Shown piece by piece: positions 26,323 to 36,386 of a stretch of DNA of 64,000 bases (the stretch's first letter is position 1; the number at the start of each line of letters is the position of its first letter). This stretch comes from Saccharothrix algeriensis (lineage in GTDB: Bacteria; Actinomycetota; Actinomycetes; Mycobacteriales; Pseudonocardiaceae). Below the pieces are notes generated by a model that was not told the DNA's origin, did no database searches, and saw nothing but the letters and a program-made list of their open reading frames with translations. The DNA is taken from the NCBI RefSeq assembly GCF_016907655.1, contig NZ_JAFBCL010000001.1, positions 2,390,001 to 2,454,000 on the forward strand, in the 5' to 3' direction. A program made the position numbers and the translations under genes.

Positions 26323-26877
26323 ATGTCCTCCATTCTGGTGATTTCCGGCAGTCCCTCCCCCGCGTCCCGCACCGGCATCGTGGTGGCGCACGCCGAAGAC
26401 CTGCTGCGCGAGGCCGGGTACGGGGTGCGCACCCTGCACGTGCGGCAGTTGCCGACGTTGTCCCTGCTCACCGAGGACCTGCACGACCCCGAGGTCGCCG
26501 AGGCGGTCGGCGCCGTGCTGCGCGCGGACGGCATCGTGGTCGCGAGCCCGGTCTACCGGGCGGCCTACAGCGGCCTGGTGAAAGCGCTGCTCGACCTGCT
26601 GCCGAAACGGGGGCTGCGGGGCCGGGTGATCCTGCCGCTGGCCACCGGCGGCAGCCAGGGTTTTCTCGTCGCGATGGACTACGCGCTGAATCCGCTGCTC
26701 ACCGGCAAGGGCGCGGACAACGTGCTGCGCGGCGAATTCGTGCTCGACCCCGACATCGTCGGCGACACCATCGCGCCCGCCGCGGCGGCGGCGATCCGCG
26801 CCGCCGTCGACCGCTTCGCGCTGGCCGTCGAGGACGTCCGGTTCCGCCGCCGCCCGCAGTTGCGGCCGGCGGTGTGA
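26323..26877 (+). CDS. NADPH-dependent FMN reductase, SsuE-like flavodoxin fold
   Basis: A 184-residue flavoprotein. ISGSPSPASRTG at the N terminus is the phosphate-binding loop for FMN, and VASPVYRAAYSGLVKALLDL is the second flavin-contact segment, ending in a dimer helix. It resembles SsuE/MsuE reductases, which supply reduced flavin to sulfonate monooxygenases, but no monooxygenase gene is close. The substrate is therefore open. Its stop is 9 bp from the end of the convergent RNase H-CobC gene. The upstream 216 bp also contains the rnpB promoter on the other strand. Confidence 0.88.
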   Translation: MSSILVISGSPSPASRTGIVVAHAEDLLREAGYGVRTLHVRQLPTLSLLTEDLHDPEVAEAVGAVLRADGIVVASPVYRAAYSGLVKALLDLLPKRGLRGRVILPLATGGSQGFLVAMDYALNPLLTGKGADNVLRGEFVLDPDIVGDTIAPAAAAAIRAAVDRFALAVEDVRFRRRPQLRPAV

Positions 26878-26886
26878 CCGCCCGGC

Positions 26887-28098
26887 TCAGCCCAGGTGGG
26901 AGGTGTCGTTGACCAGGCGGACGGACGCGAGCCCGTCGGGGTAGAACTCGACCACCGACAGCGACGCCAGGTCCAGGTGCAGCCGGAACAGCAGCGAGGG
27001 CCCGACGTCCAGGCCCAGCCGCAGCAGCGACTTGATCGGCGTGACGTGGCTGACCACCACCACGTTCCCGCCGCCGTGCCGGGCGACCAGCTCGTCCCGC
27101 GCCGCGCGCACCCGCCGGTGCACCAGGTCGAAGCTCTCCCCGCCGGGCGGCGGCACCGAGGGGTCGCCCAGCCACCGCCGGTGCACCTCCGGGTCGCGCT
27201 CGGCGGCCTCGGTGAAGGTCAGCCCCTCCCACGCGCCGAAGTCCGCCTCGACCAGCCCGTCGAGCGCGGTCGCGCCGACGCCGACCGCGCGCGCGACGGC
27301 CTCCGCCGTCTGCCGGGCCCGGTCCAGCGGCGAGGACACCACGGCCGAGATCCCGCCGACCTCGGCCAGTCGCGCCGCCGCCGCCTCGGCCTGCCGCCGC
27401 CCCGCCCCGGTCAGCGGCGGGTTGCCCCGACCCGAGTAGCGGCGCGCGACCGACAGCTCGGTCTGCCCGTGCCGCAGCAGGTACAGCCGCGTCGGCTCGC
27501 CCACCGCGCCCGTCCAGGAGGCCGGTGCGGCGCGGTGCCCGCCCGCCTCGGGCTGCTCGGGGTGCGCGGGCGGCCCGTCCGCCTCGGGCGGCCCGGGGCG
27601 GTCCGGGCGCGCGGACGGGCTCGTTCGCGCGGGCCGTTCCGGGCTGCTGGGCGGGTCGGGGGGCTCGGGCTGCCCGGTCCGGCGCGGCCGCGCGCCGGCC
27701 TGCTCGTCCATCGCCTCGTTGGCCAGCCGGTCCGCGTCCTTGTTGCGCTCGCGCGGGATCCACTCGTAGGTCACCCGGGCGAAGGCGCTCGCCGCCTCGC
27801 GCGCCTCCCGGGCCAGCGGCTGCATCGCCGGGTGCTTGACCTGCCAGCGCCCGGACATCTGCTCGACGACCAGCTTCGAGTCCATCCGCACGGCCACCGC
27901 CGAGGCGCCCGCCCCGGCCGCCGCCCGCAGGCCCGCGATCAGCCCCCGGTACTCGGCGACGTTGTTGGTGGCGACGCCGATGCCGGCCGAGCACTCGGCC
28001 AGCACCCGCCCGGTCGCCGCCTCCCGCACCACCGCGCCGTAGCCGGCCGGACCGGGGTTGCCCCGCGAACCGCCGTCCGCCTCGACGACGACCTCCAC
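26887..28098 (-). CDS. Bifunctional RNase HI / histidine phosphatase (CobC-type)
   Basis: A 403-residue fusion equivalent to M. tuberculosis Rv2228c (364 aa). Residues 1-130 are RNase HI: Asp8 (EADGGSRGNPG), Glu in NNVAEYRGL, Asp in RMDSKLV and Asp in NKDADRLAN form the acidic active site. A Pro/Arg-rich linker of about 65 residues follows. Residues ~200-400 are a histidine phosphatase with YLLRHGQTE and the second His in VVVSHVTPIK; in mycobacteria this domain has alpha-ribazole phosphatase activity (cobalamin synthesis). The GTG start lies 2 nt after the upstream stop, so it is operonic with the Zn-ribbon and Nif3 genes. Confidence 0.93.
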   Translation of the reverse strand: MEVVVEADGGSRGNPGPAGYGAVVREAATGRVLAECSAGIGVATNNVAEYRGLIAGLRAAAGAGASAVAVRMDSKLVVEQMSGRWQVKHPAMQPLAREAREAASAFARVTYEWIPRERNKDADRLANEAMDEQAGARPRRTGQPEPPDPPSSPERPARTSPSARPDRPGPPEADGPPAHPEQPEAGGHRAAPASWTGAVGEPTRLYLLRHGQTELSVARRYSGRGNPPLTGAGRRQAEAAAARLAEVGGISAVVSSPLDRARQTAEAVARAVGVGATALDGLVEADFGAWEGLTFTEAAERDPEVHRRWLGDPSVPPPGGESFDLVHRRVRAARDELVARHGGGNVVVVSHVTPIKSLLRLGLDVGPSLLFRLHLDLASLSVVEFYPDGLASVRLVNDTSHLG

Positions 28099-28100
28099 CG

Positions 28101-28853
28101 CTACAGCCCGGACTCGCCGGTGCGCACCATGATCGCGCCGCACTCCTCGCACTGCACGACCTCGTCCGCGGCGGCCTCCTTGACCTTGGACAGCGCGCTG
28201 CGGTCCAGCTCGATCCGGCAGGCCCCGCAGCGCCGCGACCGGAGCAGCGCGGCGCCGATGCCCTTGTGCGCCCGCACCCGGTCGTAGAGCGCCAGCAGCG
28301 GCTCGGGGAACTGCGTGGCGGCGAGTCCGCGCTCCGCGGTGCGCTTGGCCTCGGTGGACTCCAGGTCGGCCAGCGCGGCGTCCCGGCGGCGGGCGGCGTC
28401 GGCCAGCGACTCCTGCGCCTTGTCCAGCTCGACGCGGGCGTGCTGCACGTCGGCCTCGACCGCCTCGCGGCGCTCCATCAGCTCCAGCAGGTCATCCTCC
28501 AGCGCGGCCTGCCGGCGCCGCAGGGTGGCCAGCTCGTGCTCCAGGTCGGTCAGCTGCTTGGCGCCCACCGAACCGGACTGCATCAGCGAGCGGTCCCGCT
28601 CCTGGCGGGCGCGCACCTGGTCGATCTCGGTCTCCTGGCGCTTGAGGTCCCGCGTCAGGTCGCCGAGGGTGGTCTCGACGGTGGTCAGGGCGTCCTGCTT
28701 GGCCCGCGCCGACTTCTCCGCCTCCGCGATCTCGGCGATCTCCGGCAGCGTGCGGCGGCGGTGGGTGACGCGCGCCAGCTCCGCGTCCACCTGTGCCAGG
28801 TCGAGCAGCCTGCGCTGCACGGCAGGATCGGCTTTCACTTCAGCGGCCTCCAT
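28101..28853 (-). CDS. Coiled-coil protein with C-terminal C4 zinc ribbon (Rv2229c-like)
   Basis: A 250-residue protein. Residues ~15-180 form a long helical hairpin (LGDLTRDLKRQETEIDQVRA, LEHELATLRRRQAALEDDL). The C-terminal zinc ribbon has Cys pairs CGAC and CEEC about 24 residues apart. This is the CT398/Rv2229c family, always found beside the Nif3-like and RNase H genes in actinobacteria. A nucleic-acid-binding or adaptor role has been proposed for the fold; the exact function is unknown. Its start overlaps the Nif3 gene end by 14 nt. Confidence 0.9.
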   Translation of the reverse strand: MEAAEVKADPAVQRRLLDLAQVDAELARVTHRRRTLPEIAEIAEAEKSARAKQDALTTVETTLGDLTRDLKRQETEIDQVRARQERDRSLMQSGSVGAKQLTDLEHELATLRRRQAALEDDLLELMERREAVEADVQHARVELDKAQESLADAARRRDAALADLESTEAKRTAERGLAATQFPEPLLALYDRVRAHKGIGAALLRSRRCGACRIELDRSALSKVKEAAADEVVQCEECGAIMVRTGESGL

Positions 28854-29982
28854 CTTCAGTCGTCACGCCGACGGTCCACGGGTCGGTCCGGCGGGTCGAG
28901 ACGAGGACGTCGACGGTACCCCCGAGCGCGTCCCGCACGATGCCCGCCGCCTGACCGCACCAGGGCCACTCACCGGCCCAGTGCGCCACGTCCACCAGCG
29001 CGGGCCCGCCCCGCGCCAGGTGCTCGCCCGCCGGGTGGTGCCGGAGGTCGGAGGTGACGTAGGCGTCGACCCCCGCCTGCACGGCCGCGGACAGGTAGCC
29101 GTCACCGGCGCCGCCGCACACCGCCACCCGGCGGACCGGCCGCTCCGGGTCACCGGCCGCGCGCACACCCCACGCCGTCGCGGGCAGCGCGTCGGCCACC
29201 CGCTGGGCGAACACCCGCAGCGGCTCGGCCTCGGCCAGTTCGCCGACGCGGCCGATGCCGGTCCGGGACGGCACGTCGGCGATCTCGTTGAGGTTGAACG
29301 CGACCTCCTCGTACGGGTGCGCGGCGCGCAGCGCGGCCACCACGTCGGCGCGGCGGCGGCGGTCGAGCACCACCTCCAGCCGCGTCTCCGGCAACCGCTC
29401 CAGCGACCCGACCTCCCCGACGGCCGGGTTCGCGCCCCCGACCGGCCGGAACTGCCCGACGCCGTCCACCAGCCACGCGGCGTCGCGGTAGTCGCCGATC
29501 GCCCCGGCGCCGGCCGCGTGCAGGGCGGCCAGCACCCGCTGGGCCCGCTCGACCGGCACGTAGGTCGCGAGCACGTCCAGCTCCCGCGCGGGAGCGGGGC
29601 TCAGCGGCCCGGTCACCACCAGCCCGAGGGCCGCGGCCAGCGCGTCGGACACGCCCGGGTCGGCCGCGTCGGCGTTCGTGTGCGCGGTGAACAGCGCGAC
29701 ACCGCCGCGGATGAGCCGGTGCACCAGCGCGCCCTTGGGGTGGTCGGCCGGGACCCCGGTCACCCCGCGCAGCAGCAGCGGGTGGTGCGCCACCAGCAGC
29801 TGGGCGCCGACCTCGAGCGCTTCGTCCACAGTGGACTCGTCGGGGTCGACGCAGAACAGCACCCGGCTCACCGCCTCCCGGCGGTCGCCGCACACCAGTC
29901 CCACCGCGTCCCAGGACTCGGCGGTGGCGGGCGGGTAGGCGGCCTCCAGGACGGCCAGCACATCACCAACCGAAACGGTCAC
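28840..29982 (-). CDS. Nif3-like dinuclear metal hexameric protein (YbgI/NIF3 family)
   Basis: A 380-residue protein with the two conserved NIF3 halves and an inserted middle domain, as in Rv2230c. Metal ligands are visible in VAHHPLLLRG, FTAHTNADAAD and the C-terminal DVAHWAGEW. Often annotated as GTP cyclohydrolase I type 2, though enzymatic function is unproven for the family. The GTG start is preceded by GGAGGAG and overlaps the stop of the upstream aminotransferase (GTGA). It sits second in the CobC-like / Nif3 / Zn-ribbon / RNase H operon. Confidence 0.92.
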   Translation of the reverse strand: MTVSVGDVLAVLEAAYPPATAESWDAVGLVCGDRREAVSRVLFCVDPDESTVDEALEVGAQLLVAHHPLLLRGVTGVPADHPKGALVHRLIRGGVALFTAHTNADAADPGVSDALAAALGLVVTGPLSPAPARELDVLATYVPVERAQRVLAALHAAGAGAIGDYRDAAWLVDGVGQFRPVGGANPAVGEVGSLERLPETRLEVVLDRRRRADVVAALRAAHPYEEVAFNLNEIADVPSRTGIGRVGELAEAEPLRVFAQRVADALPATAWGVRAAGDPERPVRRVAVCGGAGDGYLSAAVQAGVDAYVTSDLRHHPAGEHLARGGPALVDVAHWAGEWPWCGQAAGIVRDALGGTVDVLVSTRRTDPWTVGVTTEDGGR

Positions 29983-31019
29983 CGCTCCTCCAGCACTACC
30001 CGCAGCGCGTCGACCAGCAAGCCGAACTCCCCCGGCGCGCGCACCGCCACCCGCAGGTGGTCGGCGGTCAACCCGGGGAAGGTGTCCCCGCGCCGCACCG
30101 CGATCCCCTTGTCCCGCAACGCCGCGCGCACCCGCTCGCCGTCCGGGACGCGCAGCAGCGCGAAGGGCGCTGCCGGCGGCGTGACCACCAGGTCGCCCAA
30201 CTCGCGCACCGCGTGCGCGGTGTGCTCCCGGGACAGCCGGGCCCACTCCGCCGCCTCGGCCACCGCCGCCGGCTCGCAGCAGGCCGTCACGGCCTCCAGC
30301 ACGAAACTGCTGACCGGCCACTGCGGGCGGTGGCGCGCGAGCCGGGCGAGCAGGTCGGGGGCGCCCAGCGCGTACCCGGCGCGCAGCCCGGCCAGGCCCC
30401 ACGTCTTGGTCAGGCTCCGCAGCACCAGCAGGCCGGGGGCGTCGCGCCCGGCCAGCGACTGCGGCTCACCGGGGATCGTGTCGGCGAACGCCTCGTCGAC
30501 GACCAGCACCCGCCCCGGCCGGCCCAGCGCGGCGACCGCCTCGGCCGGGTGCAGCACGGAGGTGGGGTTGGTCGGGTTGCCCAGCACCACGAGGTCGGCC
30601 TCCTCCGGCACCGCGCCCGGCCGCAGCCGGTAGCCGTCCTCGGCGGACAGCAGGACCCGGTGGACCGGGACGCCGGCGTCGCGCAGGGCGACCTCGGGCT
30701 CGGTGAACGACGGGTGCACCACCGCCGCCAGCGCCGGGCGCAGCGAGGGCAGCAGCGCGAACCCCTCGGCGGCCCCGGCGAGCACCAGCACCTCGTCCGC
30801 CCGCCGCCCGTGGCGCGCCGCGGCGGCCTCCCGCGCGCGCAGGTCGGCGGCGGCCGACGGGTAGCCGCCCAGCCCGTCCAGCACCCCGGCCAGCCGGGCC
30901 CGCAGCCACGCCGGCGGGGCGGGCAGCCGCACGTTCACGGCGAAGTCGACGAGGCCGGGAGCGGCATCGACGTCCCCGTGGTGACGCAACAACGCCCGGC
31001 CGGAATCCTGGCTGGTCAT
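29979..31019 (-). CDS. cobC: CobC-like PLP-dependent aminotransferase/decarboxylase (Rv2231c-like)
   Basis: A 346-residue fold-type I PLP enzyme of the threonine-phosphate decarboxylase / histidinol-phosphate aminotransferase group. VVLGNPTNPTSVLHP, VVDEAFAD and the Schiff-base lysine in LRSLTKTWGLAGLRAGYALG are all present. In cobalamin synthesis CobC makes the aminopropanol phosphate arm; the same genome region encodes CobD and an alpha-ribazole phosphatase domain, which supports that role, but a histidine-pathway role is not excluded. The ATG giving MTSQDSGRALL was preferred to an earlier ATG 30 nt upstream because it fits the family N terminus. Confidence 0.85.
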   Translation of the reverse strand: MTSQDSGRALLRHHGDVDAAPGLVDFAVNVRLPAPPAWLRARLAGVLDGLGGYPSAAADLRAREAAAARHGRRADEVLVLAGAAEGFALLPSLRPALAAVVHPSFTEPEVALRDAGVPVHRVLLSAEDGYRLRPGAVPEEADLVVLGNPTNPTSVLHPAEAVAALGRPGRVLVVDEAFADTIPGEPQSLAGRDAPGLLVLRSLTKTWGLAGLRAGYALGAPDLLARLARHRPQWPVSSFVLEAVTACCEPAAVAEAAEWARLSREHTAHAVRELGDLVVTPPAAPFALLRVPDGERVRAALRDKGIAVRRGDTFPGLTADHLRVAVRAPGEFGLLVDALRVVLEER

Positions 31020-32871
<1,852 letters not shown>

Positions 32872-32910
32872 GCGCGGCACGGGCAGCACCGGGCGCGCCC
32901 CGCCGGTCCT

Positions 32911-33027
32911 TCAGAGGAACGACAGGGCGACCGCGAGCAGCACCAGCGCGCCGCACGCCATCCAATGCCACCGCACCGGTGGGCGCGCGTCACCGGCGGC
33001 GAAGTCCCGGAATAGGGGGTCGCTCAT
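32911..33027 (-). CDS. 38-residue single-helix membrane protein
   Basis: A very short gene encoding a polar N-terminal half (MSDPLFRDFAAGDARPPVRW) and one membrane helix (WMACGALVLLAVALSFL) ending at the C terminus. A good Shine-Dalgarno (AAGGGGAG) lies about 6 nt before the ATG. The predicted topology is N-in or a tail anchor. No family is recognised. Support comes from the ribosome-binding site and the sharp polar/hydrophobic division rather than homology. It is about 100 nt upstream of the polyprenyl synthase start on the same strand and may share its transcript. Confidence 0.55.
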   Translation of the reverse strand: MSDPLFRDFAAGDARPPVRWHWMACGALVLLAVALSFL

Positions 33028-33101
33028 GTCCGTCTCCCCTTGATTTCCCTGCGCCAATACCGTCGCGCGGAAAGCCGGAAACGTTACTAAACGCCGGCAC
33101 C

Positions 33102-33584
33102 TTACTCGTGGTCGTGTTTGCGGAGGTTCTCGTCCACTTCGGACAGCAACCGCGCCCGATCACGTCTGGCCTGGTCACGGCGCTCCCGGTCGCGCACCGC
33201 GGCCAGCACGTCGGACTCCTGCAGACCCGCCGATTCGCGGTAGAAACCCTCCTCGAACCACCACCACGACCGCAGCCCCACCCGCGCGACGCGCACCGGC
33301 CGTCCCCGCCTGCGCACGTCGAGTGACGGGAAGTCCGCGATGCGCACCGGCGGGCAGCCGGTGGCGACGAAGAAATGGCGCCGGCGGAACAGGAACCCGC
33401 GGTCGACGAAGAACCCGGCGTTCGGGTCGGGCCGCAGCCCGCCGCTGGGCACCGACGGCCGGGGCCGGGCGAACGCGGGCGTCTCCGGCCACGCCCGCCG
33501 CCACCGCGCGAGCCCCGCCACTGCCACCACCGCGGCCACCCCCGCCGCGACGAGCAGCACCGGCACGCCGACCACGCCTGACAT
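33102..33584 (-). CDS. Single-pass membrane protein of unknown function
   Basis: A 160-residue protein with one N-terminal membrane helix (VPVLLVAAGVAAVVAVAGLA), then a basic/aromatic domain (NAGFFVDRGFLFRRRHFFVA, RSWWWFEEGFYRES) and a highly charged helical tail rich in Arg/Asp/Glu ending KHDHE. The ATG giving MSGVVGVPVLL follows GGGGGAG by 3 nt; an earlier in-frame start adds only a Pro/Ala-rich extension. Divergent from ptpA with a 95-bp gap. No recognised family or function. Confidence 0.65.
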   Translation of the reverse strand: MSGVVGVPVLLVAAGVAAVVAVAGLARWRRAWPETPAFARPRPSVPSGGLRPDPNAGFFVDRGFLFRRRHFFVATGCPPVRIADFPSLDVRRRGRPVRVARVGLRSWWWFEEGFYRESAGLQESDVLAAVRDRERRDQARRDRARLLSEVDENLRKHDHE

Positions 33585-33679
33585 GGACTCCCCCACCCGG
33601 GCCGGCCGATCGGGTGGTCGAGCGCCCGCGGCTCCCGGCGCCCCCGCCCGGACCGCGCGGCCTGGCAGACTCACCTGCC

Positions 33680-34153
33680 GTGACGCTCCACGTGACCTTC
33701 ATCTGCACCGGCAACATCTGCCGTTCCCCCGTGGCGGCGATCATATTCCGCGAGCACCTGTCCCGCGCGGGCCTGGGCGACCTGGTCCGGGTGAGCAGCG
33801 CCGGCACCGGCGGGTGGCACGTGGGCGAGCCGGCCGACCACCGGGCGGCCGAGTCGCTGGCGGACCGCGGCTACCCCTGCGACCACGTGGCCGCGCAGCT
33901 GTCGGCCGAGCACCTGGACGCGGACCTGCTGGTCGCCCTGGACTCCGGGCACGCGCGGGAGCTGCGCCGGGTCGCCGACCCGGACCGGGTCCGCCTGCTG
34001 CGCTCGTTCGACCCGGAGGCCGGCACGGGCGGCACGGGCGGCACGGACGTCCCCGACCCCTACTACGGCGACCGGGAGGGCTTCGACCTGGTGATCTCCC
34101 AGGTGGAGGCCGCCGTACCGGGCCTGCTGGCCTGGGTTCGGGAGCGGCTGTGA
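33680..34153 (+). CDS. ptpA: Low-molecular-weight protein tyrosine phosphatase
   Basis: A 157-residue phosphatase hydrolysing phosphotyrosine. The P-loop CTGNICRSP gives the catalytic Cys9 and Arg15 (CX5R), and the general acid is the Asp in DVPDPYYGD near residue 128. This is the PtpA (Rv2234) family; its place before SURF1 and CobD genes is the same as in M. tuberculosis. The GTG start was chosen to give VTLHVTFICTGN; a second in-frame GTG 12 nt downstream is possible. The following kinase-like gene overlaps the stop (GTGA). Confidence 0.92.
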   Translation: MTLHVTFICTGNICRSPVAAIIFREHLSRAGLGDLVRVSSAGTGGWHVGEPADHRAAESLADRGYPCDHVAAQLSAEHLDADLLVALDSGHARELRRVADPDRVRLLRSFDPEAGTGGTGGTDVPDPYYGDREGFDLVISQVEAAVPGLLAWVRERL

Positions 34154-34980
34154 CGCCGGAGGAGGCCGCCGCGGAGCTGACCGGCGCGGCGGTGCTCGGC
34201 GCCCGACCGCTCAGCGGCGGCGCCCACGCGGTCGACCTCGGCGCCGGCGGGCGGGTCGTGGCCAAGGAGCACCCGCGCCCGGAGGCCGCGCTCGCCGAAG
34301 CGGCGTCGCTGGAGTGGCTGGCCGTGCCCGGAGGGCCGCCCGTGCCCCGCGTGCGCGGGGTGCGCGACCGCTGGCTGGTGGTGGACCTGGTCGAGGCGGG
34401 CGAGCCGGGCCCGCGCGCCGCCGAGGAGCTGGGCCGGCGGTTGGCGGCCCTCCACGCGACCGGCGCGCCGGCCTTCGGCGCGCCACCGCCGGGCGGGCCG
34501 GAGCGCGCGGCGATCGGCACCGCCCCGATGGCCAACACCCCGCACCCCACCTGGGCGGACTGGTTCGCCGAGCACCGGATCGCCCGCTACGCCAGGCTGG
34601 CCGTGGACGCCGGGACCCTGACCGCCGCCGAGGCCCGCGCCGTCGAGGGCGTCCGGGTGGCAGCGCCGGAGGAGCCGCCCGCCCGCCTGCACGGCGACCT
34701 GTGGAGCGGCAACGTGGTGTGGGCGGCCGACGGCCGCGCGTGGCTGATCGACCCGGCGGCGCACGGCGGCCACCGCGAGTCCGACCTCGCCATGCTCGCC
34801 CTGTTCGGCTGCCCGCACCTGGACCGCGTCCTGGCCGCCTACGACGAGGCCGCGCCGCTGGCGGACGGCTGGCGCGCCAGGGCACCGCTGCACCAGCTGT
34901 TCCCCCTGCTGGTGCACACCGTGCTGTTCGGCCGGTCCTACGCGGAACGCGCCCTGGCCGCCGCGCGGGCGCTGCCATGA
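34150..34980 (+). CDS. Fructosamine kinase / ketosamine-3-kinase family protein
   Basis: A 276-residue member of the aminoglycoside-phosphotransferase-like kinases. HGDLWSGNVVW is the catalytic loop and IDPAAHGGHRESDLAML the metal-binding DPA segment typical of fructosamine-3-kinases. The Lys in VVAKEHPRPE is the ATP-site lysine. These kinases phosphorylate ketosamines in glycated proteins or small molecules, which then break down. It is translationally coupled to ptpA. In mycobacteria the gene beside ptpA is ptkA, a HAD-type kinase, so the partner differs here. Confidence 0.9.
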   Translation: MTPEEAAAELTGAAVLGARPLSGGAHAVDLGAGGRVVAKEHPRPEAALAEAASLEWLAVPGGPPVPRVRGVRDRWLVVDLVEAGEPGPRAAEELGRRLAALHATGAPAFGAPPPGGPERAAIGTAPMANTPHPTWADWFAEHRIARYARLAVDAGTLTAAEARAVEGVRVAAPEEPPARLHGDLWSGNVVWAADGRAWLIDPAAHGGHRESDLAMLALFGCPHLDRVLAAYDEAAPLADGWRARAPLHQLFPLLVHTVLFGRSYAERALAAARALP

Positions 34981-34987
34981 TGGCCCG

Positions 34988-35551
34988 ATGGGGATCACGG
35001 CGTTCGACCGCGACGACTGGCAGTGGCTCAACGAACCGGCCTCCTGGTCGGCCGAGGGCGGACTGAGCCTCACCGCCGACCCGGGCACCGACTTCTGGCG
35101 CACCACGCACTACGGCTTCGACCGCGACACCGGCCACGTGCTGGGCGTGCCGCTGGCCGGCGACTTCACCCTGGTCGCCTCCTTCACCGCCGACTACGCC
35201 GCCCAGTACGACCAGGCGGGCGTGGCGCTGCGCGTGGACGACCGGAACTGGGTCAAGGCCGGGGTGGAGCTGGTGGACGACGAGTTCCAGGTCGGCGCCG
35301 TGATCACCCGCGACTTCTCGGACTGGTCGGTGGTGCCGGTCGGCCGGGTCTCCCGCGTCACCGTCTCGGCGGCCCGCGAGGGCGACACCGTGACCGTGCG
35401 GTACGGCCTGGCCGACGACGAGCCGACGACCATGCTGCGGCTGGGCTACTTCCCGCCGGGCGCCACGGCGCTCGCGGGGGTCATGGCGGCGGCGCCGACC
35501 GGCCCCGGGTTCGCGGCGAGGTTCGACCGGGTGCGGGTCACGACGGCCTAG
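34988..35551 (+). CDS. DUF1349 beta-sandwich protein
   Basis: A 187-residue protein. FWRTTHYGFDRDTGHVLG, AAQYDQAGVALRVDDRNWVK and LRLGYFPPGATAL match the concanavalin-like DUF1349 family. The fold suggests carbohydrate or small-molecule binding, but no activity is established. No signal peptide or membrane segment. It starts 7 nt after the kinase gene and is probably in the same transcript. Confidence 0.88.
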   Translation: MGITAFDRDDWQWLNEPASWSAEGGLSLTADPGTDFWRTTHYGFDRDTGHVLGVPLAGDFTLVASFTADYAAQYDQAGVALRVDDRNWVKAGVELVDDEFQVGAVITRDFSDWSVVPVGRVSRVTVSAAREGDTVTVRYGLADDEPTTMLRLGYFPPGATALAGVMAAAPTGPGFAARFDRVRVTTA

Positions 35552-35567
35552 GGCTTACCGTGGACAC

Positions 35568-36386
35568 GTGCGGTTGAGGTTTCTCTTGCGGCCCGGCTGG
35601 CTGGCGCTGACGCTGGCCGTCTGGGTGTTCGCGGGCGCGTGCTTCACCCTCCTCGCCCCCTGGCAGTTCAGCCGCGACGACGAGCGCCGGGCGCAGAACG
35701 ACGCCGTCACCTCGTCCGCGCGGACCGACCCGGTCGCGGTCGCGACCGTCCTGGACCGGCCCAACTCCGACAACGAGTGGCGCCTCGTCACGATGACCGG
35801 CCGCTACCTGCCCGAGGGGCAGGCGATCGCCCGCCTGCGCACCGTCCAGGGCGAGGCCGCCTCCGAGGTGCTGACGCCGTTCGCGCTGGTGGACGGTCCG
35901 ACGGTGCTGGTCGACCGCGGTTACGTCCGCCCGGTCGACGGCCTGCGGGTGCCCGACCTCAAGCCCCTGCCCGAAGGCGTGGTCACCATCACCGCGCGGG
36001 TTCGGTCGGGCGAGTCCGACAACCGCGACGCCATCGAGCGCGACGGCCACCGCGAGGTCTACGCGATCAACCCGGCCGTGGTCGGCCGGGCCGCGGGCCT
36101 GGACCTGCGCCCCGGCTACTTCCAGCTCACCGAGGGCCAGCCGGGCGTCGAGGAGGCCCTGCCGCTGCCGAAGCTGGACGCCGGCCCGTTCTTCTCCTAC
36201 GCGCTGCAGTGGATCGCGTTCGGCGTGATGGCGCTGGGCGGCTGGCTGTACTTCACCGTCCGCGAGGTCCGCCCCGGCGGCGCGCTGAGCGAGTCGGGGG
36301 GCGAGCCGAAGGTCAGGCGGAAGTCCGTCGCCGAGCTGCTCGCCGAGGACGAAGCAGAGGGCGAAGCAGCGCCAGCACCGCGGTGA
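35568..36386 (+). CDS. SURF1-family cytochrome oxidase assembly protein
   Basis: A 272-residue membrane protein assisting haem insertion into cytochrome c oxidase. Two flanking membrane helices (PGWLALTLAVWVFAGACFTL and LQWIAFGVMALGGWLYFTV) enclose the extracytoplasmic domain with GRYLPEGQAIARLRT, VLVDRGYVRP and YFQLTEGQPGVEEALPLPKL. The C-terminal ~40 residues are cytoplasmic and acidic. The GTG is preceded by TACCGT 6 nt upstream (leaderless pattern). The last 74 nt overlap the 3' end of convergent cobD. Confidence 0.92.
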   Translation: MRLRFLLRPGWLALTLAVWVFAGACFTLLAPWQFSRDDERRAQNDAVTSSARTDPVAVATVLDRPNSDNEWRLVTMTGRYLPEGQAIARLRTVQGEAASEVLTPFALVDGPTVLVDRGYVRPVDGLRVPDLKPLPEGVVTITARVRSGESDNRDAIERDGHREVYAINPAVVGRAAGLDLRPGYFQLTEGQPGVEEALPLPKLDAGPFFSYALQWIAFGVMALGGWLYFTVREVRPGGALSESGGEPKVRRKSVAELLAEDEAEGEAAPAPR

